Source: Baylisascaris procyonis
Lineage: Eukaryota > Nematoda > Chromadorea > Rhabditida > Ascarididae
NCBI GenBank assembly: GCA_037389465.1
Contig: JAZARR010000178.1
Location: 1 to 64,000, forward strand
Direction of reading: 5' to 3'
DNA: 64,000 nucleotides
Position numbers and translations under genes: made by a program. Shown piece after piece: positions 1-11,649 of this stretch. The notes under the pieces were generated by a model that saw only the letters and a list, made by a program, of their open reading frames with translations, did no database searches and had not been told where the DNA came from. Numbering within the stretch: position 1 is the stretch's first letter; every line of letters starts with the position of its first letter.

Positions 1-3000
1 TTAGGCTTAGGCCTTAGGCTTAGGCTAGGCTTAGGCTTAGGCAGAAACGCTTTGGCTTAGGCCTTAGGCTTAGGCTTAGGTTAGGCTTAGGCATTAGAAC
101 TTAAGCTTGTCAGGCCTGCCATAACTTAGGCTTAGGCTTAGGCTTAGGCTTATTTCCTTAGGCTTAGGCTTTAGGCTTAGGCATAGGCTTAGATTAGGCT
201 TAGGCTTAGGCACTTAGGCTTAGGCTTAGGCCTCTTAGTTTCTTAGGCTTAGGCTTGGCGTTAGGCTATTTAGGCTTAGGCTTTAATTATTCCTGGCTTA
301 GTTAGGCTTAGAGGCTTAGGCTTATTAGGCTTAGGCTTAGGCTCAGGCTTAGGCCTAGGCTTAGGCTTAGGTTTAGGCTTAGGCTTAGGCTTAGGCTTAG
401 GCTTAGGCTTAGGCTTAGGCTTAGATTTAGGCTTAGGCTTAGGCTTAGGCTTAGGGTTAGGCTTAGGCTTAGGCTTAGGCTTAGGCTTAGGCTTAGGCTT
501 AGGCTTAGGCTTAGGTTTAGGCTTAGGCTTAGGCTTAGGCTTAGGATTAGGCTTAGGCTTAGGCTTAGGCTTTAGGCTTCTTAGGCTTAGGCTTAGGCTT
601 AGGCTTAGGCTTATGCTTAGGCTTATTAGGGCTTAGGCTTTAGGCTTAGGCTTAGGCTTAGGCTTATTGCTTAGGCTTAGGCTTAGGTTTAGGCTTAGGC
701 TTAGGCTTAGGCTTAGCTTAGGCTTTCGCTTAAGGCTTTGGCTTAGGCTTAGGCTTAGGCTTAGGGTTAGGCTTAGGGTTAGGCTTAGGCTTAGGATTAG
801 GCTTAGGCTTAGGCTTAGGCTTAGGCTTAGGCTTAGGCTTAGGCTTAGGCTTAGGTTAGGCTTAGGCTTAGGCTTAGGCTTAGGCTTAGGGATAGGCTTA
901 AGCTTGGGGTTAAGCATAAGCTTAGGCTTAGGCTTAGAATTAGGCTTACGCTTAGGCCTAGGCTTAGGATTAGGCTTAGGCTTAGGCTTAGGCTTAGGCT
1001 TACGCTCAGGCCAAGGCTTAAGGTTAGGCTTAGGCTTAGGCTTTGGTTGAGACTTAGGGGCTTAGGCTTAGGCTTAGGGCTTAGGCTTAGGCTTAGGCTT
1101 AGGCTTAGGCTTAGGCTTAGGTTATTCTTAGGCTTAGGGCTTAGGCTTCGGCTAAGGCTTAGGCTTAGGCTTAGGCTTAGGCTTAGGTTAGGCTTAGGCT
1201 TAGGCTTAGGCTTAGGCTTAGGCTTAGGCTTAGGGTTAGGCTTAGGCTTAGGGATAGGCTTAAGCTTGGGGTTAAGCATAAGCTTAGGCTTAGGCTTAGA
1301 ATTAGGCTTACGCTTAGGCCTAGGCTTAGGCTTACGCTTAGGCTTAGGCTTAGGCTTAGGGATAGGCTTAAGCTTGGGGTTGAGCATAAGCTTAGGCTTA
1401 GGCTTAGAATTAGGCTTACGCTTAGGCCTAGGCTTAGGATTAGGCTTAGGCTTAGGCTTAGGCTTAGGCTTAGGCTTACGCTCAGGCCAAGGCTTAAGGT
1501 TAGGCTTAGGCTTAGGCTTAGGTTTGAGACTTAGGGCTTAGGCTTAGGTTTAGGCTTAGGCTTAGGCTTAGGCTTAGGCTTAGGTTTGAGACTTAGGCTT
1601 AGGCTTAGGTTTAGGCTTAGGCTTAGGCTTAGGCTTAGGCTTAGGGCTTAGGCTTAGGCTTAGGTTTATTCTTAAGCTTAGGGCTTAGGCTTAGGCTTAG
1701 GCTTAGGCTTAGGCATAGGCTTAGGCTGAGGCTTAGGCTTAGGCTTAGGGCTTAGGTTTATTCTTAGGCTTAGGCTAGGCTTAGGCTTAGGCTTAGGCTT
1801 AGGCTTAGGCTTAGGTTTAGGCTTAGGCTTAGGCTTAGGCTTAGGCTTAGGGATAGGCTTAAGCTTGGGGTTAAGCATAAGCTTAGGCTTAGGCTTAGAA
1901 TTAGGCTTACGCTTAGGCCTAGGCTTAGGATTAGGCTTAGGCTTAGGCTTAGGCTTACGCTCAGGCCAAGGCTTAAGGTTAGGCTTAGGCTTAGGCTTTG
2001 GTTTGAGACTTAGGGCTTAGGCTTAGGTTTAGGGTTAGGCTTAGGCTTAGGCTTGGGCTTAGGCTTAGGCTTAGGCTTAGGCTTAGGCTTAGGTTTATTC
2101 TTAGGCTTAGGGCTTAGGCTTCGGCTAAGGCTTAGGCTTAGGCTTAGGCTTAGGCTTAGGCTTAGGCTTAGGCTTAGGCTTAGGCTTAGGCTTAGGCTTA
2201 GGCTTAGGCTTAGGCTTAGGCTTAGGCTTAGGGCTTAGGTTTATTCTTAGGCTTAGGGCTTAGGCTTAGGCTTAGGCTTAGGCTTAGGCTTAGGCTTAGT
2301 TAGGCTTAGGGGTTAGGGTTAGGCTTAGGCTTAGGCTTAGGCTTACGCTCAGGCCAAGGCTTAGGTTTGAGACTTAGGGCTTATGCTTAGGTTTAGGCTT
2401 AGGCTTAGGCTTAGGCTTAGGCTTAGGCTTAGGCTTAGGCTTAGGCTTAGGGCTTAGGCTTAGGCGTAGGTTAGGCTTAGGCTTAGGCTTAGGCCTAGGC
2501 TTAGGCTTAGGCTTAGGCTTAGGCTTAGGCTTAGGCTTAGGCTTAGGCTTACGCTTAGGCTTAGGCTTAGGCTTAGGGATAGGCTTAAGCTTGGGGTTGA
2601 GCATAAGCTTAGGCTTAGGCTTAGAATTAAGCTTACGCTTAGGCCTAGGCTTAGGCTTAGGCTTAGTCTTAGGCTTAGGCTTAGGCTTAGGCTTAGGCTT
2701 AGGCTTAGGCTTACGCTCAGGCCAAGGCTTAAGGTTAGGCTTAGGCTTAGGCTTAGGTTTGAGACTTAGGGCTTAGGCTTAGGTTTAGGCTTAGGCTTAG
2801 GCTTAGGCTTAGGCTTAGGCTTAGGCTTAGGCTTAGGCTTAGGCTTAGGCTTAGGCTTATTCTTAGGGCTTAGGTTTATTCTTAGGCTTAGGGCTTAGGC
2901 TTCGGCTAAGGCTTAGGCTTCGGCTAAGGCTTAGGCTTAGGCTTAGGCTTAGGCTTAGGCTTAGGCTTAGGCTTAGTTAGGCTTAGGGGTCAGGGTTAGG

Positions 3001-3829
3001 CTTAGGGTTAGGCTTAGGCTTAGGCTTAGGCTTAGTTAGGCATAGGGCTTAGGCTTCGGCTAAGGCTTAGGCTTAGGCTTAGGCTTAGTTAGGCTTAGGG
3101 GATAGGGTTAGGCTTAGGCTAAGGCTTAGGCTTAGGCTTAGGCTTAGGCTTAGGCTTAGGCTTACGCTCAGGTCAAGGCTTAGGTTTGAGACTTAGGGCT
3201 TAGGCTTAGATTTAGGCTTAGGCTTAGGTTTAGGCTTAGGTTTATTCTTAGGCTTAGGGCTTAGGCTTCGGCTAAGGCTTAGGCTTAGGCTTAGGTTTAT
3301 TCTTAGGCTTAGGGCCTAGGCTTCGGCTAAGGCTTAGGCTTAGGCTTAGGCTTAGGCATGGGCTTAGGCTTAGGCTTACGCTTAGGCTTAGGCTTAGGTT
3401 TAGGCTTAGGCTTAGGCTTAGGCTTAGGCTTAGGGTTAGGCTTAGGGTTAGGCTTAGGCTTAGGCTTAGGCTTAGGCTTAGGTTTATTCTTAGGCTTAGG
3501 GCTTAGGCTTCGGCTAAGGCTTAGGCTTAGGCTTAGGCTTAGGCTTAGGCTTAGGCTTAGGCTTAGGCTTAGGGGTTAGGCTTAGGCTTAGGCTTAGGCT
3601 TAGGCTTAGGCTTAGGCTTAGGCTTAGGCTTAGGTTTAGGCTTAGGCTTAGGCTTAGGCTTAGGCTTAGGCTTAGGCTTAGGCTTAGGCTTAGGCTTAGG
3701 GCTTAGGCTTAGGCTTAGGCTTAGGCTTAGGCTTAGGCTTAGGTTTAGGCTTAGGCTTAGGCTCAGGCTTAGGCTTAGGCTTAGGCTTAGGTTTAGGCTT
3801 AGGCTTAGGCTTAGGCTTAGGCTTAGGCT

Positions 3830-4440
3830 TATGCTTAGGCTTAGATTTAGGGTTAGGCTTAGGGTTAGGGTTAGGCTTAGGCTTAGGCTTAGGCTTAGGC
3901 TTAGGCTTAGGCTTAGGCTTAGGCTTAGGTTTAGGCTTAGGCTTAGGCTTAGGATTAGGCTTAGGCTTACGCTTAGCTTTATTCTTAGGCTCAGGCTTAG
4001 GCTTAGGCTTAGGCTTATGCTTAGGCATGGGCTTAGGTTTAGGCTTAGGCTTAGGCTTAGGCTTATTGCTTAGGCTTAGGCTTAGGTTTATTCTTAGGCT
4101 TAGGGCTTAGGCTTTCGCTAAGGCTTTGGCTTAGGCTTAGGCTTAGGCTTAGGGTTAGGCTTAGGGTTAGGCTTAGGCTTAGGATTAGGCTTAGGCTTAG
4201 GCTTAGGCTTAGGCTTAGGCTTAGGCTTAGGCTTAGGCTTAGGTTTAGGCTTAGGCTTAGGCTTAGGCTTAGGCTTAGGGATAGGCTTAAGCTTGGGGTT
4301 AAGCATAAGCTTAGGCTTAGGCTTAGAATTAGGCTTACGCTTAGGCCTAGGCTTAGGATTAGGCTTAGGCTTAGGCTTAGGCTTAGGCTTAGGCTTACGC
4401 TCAGGCCAAGGCTTAAGGTTAGGCTTAGGCTTAGGCTTAG
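3830..4440 (+). repeat. Array block A, copy 1
   Basis: A block of about 600 bases, marked in order by a TTAGGGTTAGGG cluster, AGCTTTATTCTTAGGCTC, an isolated CATGGGC, TTATTGC and CTTTCGCTAAGGCTTTGG. The same ordered landmarks recur near 6427-7040 (offset 2597) and 7596-8220 (a further offset of about 1165). This shows duplication of multi-hundred-base blocks within the array rather than simple hexamer slippage. Confidence 0.75.
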
Positions 4441-5700
4441 GTTTGAGACTTAGGGCTTAGGCTTAGGTTTAGGGTTAGGCTTAGGCTTAGGCTTGGGCTT
4501 AGGCTTAGGCTTAGGCTTAGGCTTAGGCTTAGGTTTATTCTTAGGCTTAGGGCTTAGGCTTCGGCTAAGGCTTAGGCTTAGGCTTAGGCTTAGGCTTAGG
4601 TTAGGCTTAGGCTTAGGCTTAGGCTTAGGCTTAGGCTTAGGCTTAGGGTTAGGCTTAGGCTTAGGGATAGGCTTAAGCTTGGGGTTAAGCTTAGGCTTAG
4701 GCTTAGGCTTAGAATTAGGCTTACGCTTAGGCCTAGGCTTAGGCTTACGCTTAGGCTTAGGCTTAGGCTTAGGGATAGGCTTAAGCTTGGGGTTGAGCAT
4801 AAGCTTAGGCTTAGGCTTAGAATTAGGCTTACGCTTAGGCCTAGGCTTAGGCTTAGGCTTAGGCTTAGGCTTAGGCTTAGGCTTAGGCTTACGCTCAGGC
4901 CAAGGCTTAAGGTTAGGCTTAGGCTTAGGCTTAGGTTTGAGACTTAGGCTTAGGCTTAGGTTTAGGCTTAGGCTTAGGCTTAGGCTTAGGCTTAGGTTTG
5001 AGACTTAGGGCTTAGGCTTAGGTTTAGGCTTAGGCTTAGGCTTAGGCTTAGGCTTAGGGCTTAGGCTTAGGCTTAGGTTTATTCTTAAGCTTAGGGCTTA
5101 GGCTTAGGCTTAGGCTTAGGCTTACGCTCAGGCCAAGGCTTAGGTTTGAGACTTAGGGTTTAGGCTTAGGTTTAGGCTTAGGCTTAGGCTTAGGCATAGG
5201 CTTAGGCTTAGGCTTAGGCTTAGGGCTTAGGCTTAGGCGTAGGTTAGGCTTAGGCTTAGGCTTAGGCTTAGGGCTTAGGCTTAGGCGTAGGTTAGGCTTA
5301 GGCTTAGGCTTAGGCCTAGGCTTAGGCTTAGGCTTAGGGTTAGGCTTAGGCTTAGGGATAGGCTTAAGCTTGGGGTTAAGCATAAGCTTAGGCTTAGGCT
5401 TAGAATTAGGCTTACGCTTAGGCCTAGGCTTAGGCTTACGCTTAGGCTTAGGCTTAGGCTTAGGCTTAGGCTTAGGCTTAGGCTTAGGTTTATTCTTAGG
5501 CTTAGGGCTTAGGCTTCGGATAAGGCTTAGGCTTAGGCTTAGGCTTAGATTTACGGTTAGGCTTAGGCTTAGGCTTAGGCTTAGGCTTAGGGCTTAGGCT
5601 TAGGCTTAGGCTTAGGCTTAGGATTAGGCTTAGGCTTAGGCTTAGGCTTAGATTTACGGTTAGGCTTAGGCTTAGGGTTAGGCTAAGGGATAGGCTTAGG
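4440..5700 (+). repeat. Array block B, copy 1
   Basis: This long block is marked by GGCTTGGGC, two closely spaced CTTGGGGTT markers, GAGACTTAGGGTTTAGG, TTCGGATAAGG and GATTTACGG. The same sequence of landmarks recurs at about 8215-9600. Landmark offsets of 3774-3779 over most of the block rise to 3895 at the end, because copy 2 has gained extra repeats. A further GATTTACGG...CTAAGGGATAGG end piece lies near 11277-11330. Confidence 0.7.
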
Positions 5701-6426
5701 CTTAGGCTTAGGCTTAGGCTTAGGTTTAGGCTTAGGTTTATTCTTAGGCTTAGGGCTTAGGCTTCGGCTAAGGCTTAGGCTTAGGCTTAGGTTTATTCTT
5801 AGGCTTAGGGCTTAGGCTTAGGCTTAGGCTTAGGCTTAGGCTTAGGCATGGGCTTAGGCTTAGGCTTAGGCTTAGGCTTAGGCTTAGGTTTAGGCTTAGG
5901 CTTAGGCTTAGGCTTAGGCTTAGGGTTAGGCTTAGGGTTAGGCTTAGGCTTAGGCTTAGGCTTAGGGCTTAGGTTTATTCTTAGGCTTAGGGCTTAGGCT
6001 TCGGCTAAGGCTTAGGCTTAGGCTTAGGCTTAGGCTTAGGCTTAGGCTTAGTTAGGCTTAGGGGTTAGGGTTAGGCTTAGGCTAAGGCTTAGGCTTAGGC
6101 TTAGGCTTAGGCTTAGGCTTAGGCTTAGGCTTAGGCTTAGGCTTACGCTCAGGCCAAGGCTTAGGTTTGAGACTTAGGGCTTAGGCTTAGGCATGGGCTT
6201 AGGCTTAGGCTTAGGCTTAGGCTTAGGCTTAGGTTTAGGCTTAGGCTTAGGCTTAGGCTTAGGCTTAGGCATAGGCTTAGGCTTAGGCTTATGCTTAGGC
6301 TTAGGCTTAGCTTAGGCTTAGGCTTAGGCTTAGGCTTAGGTTTAGGCTTAGGCTTAGGCTCAGGCTTAGGCTTAGGCTTAGGCTTAGGTTTAGGCTTAGG
6401 CTTAGGCTTAGGCTTAGGCTTAGGCT

Positions 6427-7040
6427 TATGCTTAGGCTTAGATTTACGGTTAGGCTTAGGGTTAGGGTTAGGCTTAGGCTTAGGCTTAGGCTAAGGCTCA
6501 GGCTTAGGCTTAGGCTTAGGCTTAGGTTTAGGCTTAGGCTTAGGCTGAGGATTAGGCTTAGGCTTACGCTTAGCTTTATTCTTAGGCTCAGGCTTAGGCT
6601 TAGGCTTAGGCTTATGCTTAGGCATGGGCTTAGGTTTAGGCTTAGGCTTAGGCTTAGGCTTATTGCTTAGGCTTAGGCTTAGGTTTATTCTTAGGCTTAG
6701 GGCTTAGGCTTTCGCTAAGGCTTTGGCTTAGGCTTAGGCTTAGGCTTAGGGTTAGGCTTAGGGTTAGGCTTAGGCTTAGGATTAGGCTTAGGCTTAGGCT
6801 TAGGCTTAGGCTTAGGCTTAGGCTTAGGCTTAGGCTTAGGTTTAGGCTTAGGCTTAGGCTTAGGCTTAGGCTCAGGGATAGGCTTAAGCTTGGGGTTAAG
6901 CATAAGCTTAGGCTTAGGCTTAGAATTAGGCTTACGCTTAGGCCTAGGCTTAGGATTAGGCTTAGGCTTAGGCTTAGGCTTAGGCTTACGCTCAGGCCAA
7001 GGCTTAAGGTTAGGCTTAGGCTTAGGCTTTGGTTTGAGAC
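6427..7040 (+). repeat. Array block A, copy 2
   Basis: Second copy of the block seen at 3830-4440, with the same landmark order. It differs by small changes, such as TTACGG for TTAGGG near its start and a TGAGG variant shared with the third copy, so copies 2 and 3 look more closely related to each other. Confidence 0.7.
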
Positions 7041-7595
7041 TTAGGGCTTAGGCTTAGGTTTAGGGTTAGGCTTAGGCTTAGGCTTGGGCTTAGGGTTAGG
7101 CTTAGGGTTAGGCTTAGGCTTAGGCTTAGGCTTAGGCTTAGGTTTATTCTTAGGCTTAGGGCTTAGGCTTCGGCTAAGGCTTAGGCTTAGGCTTAGGCTT
7201 AGGCTTAGGCTTAGGCTTAGTTAGGCTTAGGGGTTAGGGTTAGGCTTAGGCTAAGGCTTAGGCTTAGGCTTAGGCTTAGGCTTAGGCTTAGGCTTAGGCT
7301 TAGGCTTAGGCTTACGCTCAGGCCAAGGCTTAGGTTTGAGACTTAGGGCTTAGGCTTAGGCATGGGCTTAGGCTTAGGCTTAGGCTTAGGCTTAGGCTTA
7401 GGTTTAGGCTTAGGCTTAGGCTTAGGCTTAGGCTTAGGCATAGGCTTAGGCTTAGGCTTAGGCTTAGGGCTTAGGCTTACGCTTAGGCTTAGGCTTAGGC
7501 TTAGGCTTAGGTTTAGGCTTAGGCTTAGGCTCAGGCTTAGGCTTAGGCTTAGGCTTAGGTTTAGGCTTAGGCTTAGGCTTAGGCTTAGGCTTAGG

Positions 7596-8220
7596 CTTAT
7601 GCTTAGGCTTACGGTTAGGCTTAGGGTTAGGGTTAGGCTTAGGCTTAGGCTTAGGCTAAGGCTCAGGCTTAGGCTTAGGCTTAGGCTTAGGTTTAGGCTT
7701 AGGCTTAGGCTGAGGATTAGGCTTAGGCTTACGCTTAGCTTTATTCTTAGGCTCAGGCTTAGGCTTAGGCTTAGGCTTATGCTTAGGCATGGGCTTAGGT
7801 TTAGGCTTAGGCTTAGGCTTAGGCTTATTGCTTAGGCTTAGGCTTAGGTTTATTCTTAGGCTTAGGGCTTAGGCTTTCGCTAAGGCTTTGGCTTAGGCTT
7901 AGGCTTAGGCTTAGGGTTAGGCTTAGGGTTAGGCTTAGGCTTAGGATTAGGCTTAGGCTTAGGCTTAGGCTTAGGCTTAGGCTAGGCTTAGGCTTAGGCT
8001 TAGGTTTAGGCTTAGGCTTAGGCTTAGGCTTAGGCTCAGGGATAGGCTTAAGCTTGGGGTTAAGCATAAGCTTAGGCTTAGGCTTAGGATTAGGCTTAGG
8101 CTTAGGCTTAGGCTTACGCTTAGGCCTAGGCTTAGGATTAGGCTTAGGCTTAGGCTTAGGCTTAGGCTTACGCTCAGGCCAAGGCTTAAGGTTAGGCTTA
8201 GGCTTAGGCTTTGGTTTGAG
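7596..8220 (+). repeat. Array block A, copy 3
   Basis: Third copy of the block, about 1165 bases after copy 2. It shares the TGAGG variant with copy 2 and has lost the TTAGATTTA motif that opens copies 1 and 2. Confidence 0.7.
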
Positions 8221-9600
8221 ACTTAGGGCTTAGGCTTAGGTTTAGGGTTAGGCTTAGGCTTAGGCTTGGGCTTAGGCTTAGGCTTAGGCTTAGGCTTAGG
8301 CTTAGGTTTATTCTTAGGCTTAGGGCTTAGGCTTCGGCTAAGGCTTAGGCTTAGGCTTAGGCTTAGGCTTAGGTTAGGCTTAGGCTTAGGCTTAGGCTTA
8401 GGCTTAGGCTTAGGCTTAGGGTTAGGCTTAGGCTTAGGGATAGGCTTAAGCTTGGGGTTAAGCATAAGCTTAGGCTTAGGCTTAGAATTAGGCTTACGCT
8501 TAGGCCTAGGCTTAGCTTACGCTTAGGCTTAGGCTTAGGCTTGGGGATAGGCTTAAGCTTGGGGTTGAGCATAAGCTTAGGCTTAGGCTTAGAATTAGGC
8601 TTACGCTTAGGCCTAGGCTTAGGATTAGGCTTAGGCTTAGGCTTAGGCTTAGGCTTAGGCTTACGCTCAGGCCAAGGCTTAAGGTTAGGCTTAGGCTTAG
8701 GCTTAGGTTTGAGACTTAGGGCTTAGGCTTAGGTTTAGGCTTAGGCTTAGGCTTAGGCTTAGGCTTAGGTTTGAGACTTAGGGCTTAGGCTTAGGTTTAG
8801 GCTTAGGCTTAGGCTTAGGCTTAGGCTTAGGGCTTAGGCTTAGGCTTAGGTTTATTCTTAAGCTTAGGGCTTAGGCTTCGGCTAAGGCTTAGGCTTAGGC
8901 TTACGCTCAGGCCAAGGCTTAGGTTTGAGACTTAGGGTTTAGGCTTAGGTTTAGGCTTAGGCTTAGGCTTAGGCTTAGGCATAGGCTTAGGCTTAGGCTT
9001 AGGCTTAGGGCTTAGGCTTAGGCGTAGGTTAGGCTTAGGCTTAGGCTTAGGCTTAGGGCTTAGGCTTAGGCGTAGGTTAGGCTTAGGCTTAGGCTTAGGC
9101 TAGGCTTAGGCTTAGGCTTAGGGTTAGGCTTAGGCTTAGGGATAGGCTTAAGCTTGGGGTTAAGCATAAGCTTAGGCTTAGGCTTAGAATTAGGCTTACG
9201 CTTAGGCCTAGGCTTAGGCTTACGCTTAGGCTTAGGCTTAGGCTTAGGCTTAGGCTTAGGCTTAGGTTATTCTTAGGCTTAGGCTTAGGCTTCGGATAAG
9301 GCTTAGGCTTAGGCTTAGGCTTAGGATAGGCATAGGCTTAGGCTTAGGCTTAGGCTTAGGCTTAGGCTTAGGCTTAGGGCTTCGGCTTAGGCTTAGGCTT
9401 AGGCTTAGGCTTAGCCTTAGGCTTAGGCTTAGATTTACGGTTAGGCTTAGGCTTAGGCTTAGGCTTAGGCTTAGGCTTAGGCTTAGGGCTTAGGCTTAGG
9501 CTTAGGCTTAGGCTTAGGATTAGGCTTAGGCTTAGGCTTAGGCTTAGATTTACGGTTAGGCTTAGGCTTAGGGTTAGGCTAAGGGATAGGCTTAGGCTTA
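8215..9600 (+). repeat. Array block B, copy 2
   Basis: Second copy of the 4440-5700 block, with the same landmark order and one internal expansion near 9310-9420 that accounts for the changing offset. Confidence 0.7.
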
Positions 9601-11478
9601 GGCTTAGGCTTAGGCTTAGGTTTATTCTTAGGCTTAGGGCTTAGGCTTCGGCTAAGGCTTAGGCTTAGGCTTAGGTTTATTCTTAGGCTTAGGGCTTAGG
9701 CTTCGGCTAAGGCTTAGGCTTAGGCTTAGGCTTAGGCTTAGGCTTAGGCATGGGCTTAGGCTTAGGCTTAGGCTTAGGTTTAGGGATAGGCTTAAGCTTG
9801 GGGTTGAGCATAAGCTTAGGCTTAGGCTTAGAATTAGGCTTACGCTTAGGCCTAGGCTTAGGATTAGCCTTAGGCTTAGGCTTAGGCTTAGGCTTACGCT
9901 CAGGCCAAGGCTTAAGGTTAGGCTTAGGCTTAGGCTTAGGTTTGAGACTTAGGGCTTAGGCTTAGGTTTAGGCTTAGGCTTAGGCTTAGGCTTAGGCTTA
10001 GGCTTAGGCTTAGGTTTATTCTTAGGCTTAGGGCTTAAGCTTCGGCTAAGGCTTAGGCTTAGGCTTACGCTTAGGCTTAGGCTTAGGCATGGGCTTAGGC
10101 TTAGGCTTAGGCTTAGGCTTAGGCTTAGGCTTAGGCTTAGGCTTAGGCTTAGGGCTTAGGTTTATTCTTAGGCTTAGGGCTTAGGCTTGGGCTAAGGCTT
10201 AGGCTTAGGCTTAGGCTTAGGCTTAGGCTTAGTTAGGCTTAGGGGTTAGGGTTAGGCTTAGGCTTAGGCTTAGGCTTACGCTCAGGCCAAGGCTTAGGTT
10301 TGAGACTTAGGGCTTAGGCTTAGGTTTAGGCTTAGGCTTAGGCTTAGGCTTAGGCTTAGGGCTTAGGCTTAGGCTTAGGTTAGGCTTAGGCTTAGGCTTA
10401 GGCTTAGGCTTAGGTTTATTCTTAGGCTTAGGGCTTAGGCTTCGGCTAAGGCTTAGGCTTAGGCTTAGGTTTATTCTTAGGCTTAGGGCTTAGGCTTCGG
10501 CTAAGGCTTAGGCTTAGGCTTAGGCTTAGGCTTAGGCTTAGGCATAGGCTTAGGCTTAGGCTTAGGCTTAGGCTTAGGCTTAGGCTTAGGATTAGGCTTA
10601 GGCTTAGGCTTAGGCTTAGGCTTAGGCTTAGTTAGGCTTAGGGGTTAGGGTTAGGCTTAGGCTTAGGCTTAGGCTTAGGCTTACGCTCAGGCCAAGGCTT
10701 AGGTTTGAGACTTAGGGCTTAGGCTTAGGTTTAGGCTTAGGCTTAGGCATAGGCTTAGGCTTAGGCTTAGGCTTAGGGCCTAGGCTTAGGCGCAGGTTAG
10801 GCTTATGCTTAGGCTTAGGCCTAGGCTTAGGCTTAGGCTTAGGCTTAGGCTTAGGCTTAGGCTTAGGCTCAGGCCAAGTCTTAAGGTTAGGCTTAGGCTT
10901 AGGCTTAGGTTTGAGACTAAGGCTTAGGCTTAGGGTTACGCTTAGGCTTAGGCTTAGGCTTAGGCATGGGCTTAGGCTTAGGCTTAGGCTTAGGCTTAGG
11001 CTTAGGCTTAGGCTTAGGTTTATTCTTAGGCTTAGGGCTTAGGCTTCGGCTAAGGCTTAGGCTTAGGCTTAGGCTTAGGCTTAGGCTTAGGCATAGGCTT
11101 AGGCTTAGGCTTAGGCTTAGGCTTAGGCTTAGGGCTTCGGCTTAGGCTTAGGCTTAGCCTTAGGCTTAGGCTTAGATTTACGGTTAGGCTTAGGCTTAGG
11201 CTTAGGCTTAGGCTTAGGCTTAGGCTTAGGCTTAGGCTTAGGCTTAGGCTTAGGCTTAGGCTTAGGCTTAGGCTTAGATTTACGGTTAGGCTTAGGCTTA
11301 GGGTTAGGCTTAGGCTTAGGCTAAGGGATAGGCTTAGGCTTAGGCTTAGGCTTAGGTTTATTCTTAGGCTTAGGGCTTAGGCTTCGGCTAAGGCTTAGGC
11401 TTAGGCTTAGGTTTATTCTTAGGCTTAGGGCTTAGGCTTCGGCTAAGGCTTAGGCTTAGGCTTCGGCTCTGGCATAGG

Positions 11479-11481
<3 letters not shown>

Positions 11482-11550
<69 letters not shown>
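11482..11550. repeat. (TA)n microsatellite at array boundary
   Basis: An uninterrupted AT dinucleotide run of 69 bases separates the last TTAGGC-like repeats from the first unique sequence. It is self-complementary and can extrude a cruciform. Two more long (TA)n tracts occur in the window, so its presence at the junction may be incidental. Confidence 0.98.
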
Positions 11551-11551
<1 letters not shown>

Positions 11552-11649
11552 TCTAGCGAAACAGCGAGAATGCAATGGCGTCACAAGAGAAATGTTAGCC
11601 AAAAACGATTTCGTGGAACTTCGAAAATCCCTTGATAATACAGCCAATA

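Larger units (their letters stand above)
1..11481 (+). repeat. Degenerate TTAGGC telomere-type satellite array
   Basis: The whole stretch is built from the nematode telomere hexamer TTAGGC read 5'->3' on the plus strand, broken up by recurring variants (TTAGGG, TTTAGGC, TTACGC, TTCGGC, TTATTC, TTGGGG, TTAAGC). The first ~360 bases are the most scrambled. The variants are not random: they form a higher-order pattern. A marker containing CTTGGGGTT(A/G)AGC occurs about 15 times between ~900 and ~9800, and markers with CGCTCAGGCCAAGG and TTTATTCTTAGG recur throughout. A chromosome's left end should show the C-rich strand (GCCTAA) on the plus strand, so this array has inverted polarity relative to a cap on the flanking unique DNA. 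It is therefore better read as interstitial or subtelomeric satellite than as a plain terminal telomere. It contains no gene; its long open frames are dipeptide artefacts of the 6-base period. Confidence 0.95.

Noticed and set aside
633..9959. Many long open frames of alternating Leu-Arg, Leu-Gly, Ser-Leu or Pro-Lys in the array
   Set aside because: They follow directly from a 6-base period: four of the six frames of TTAGGC lack stops. No start context, composition change or splice signal supports translation.
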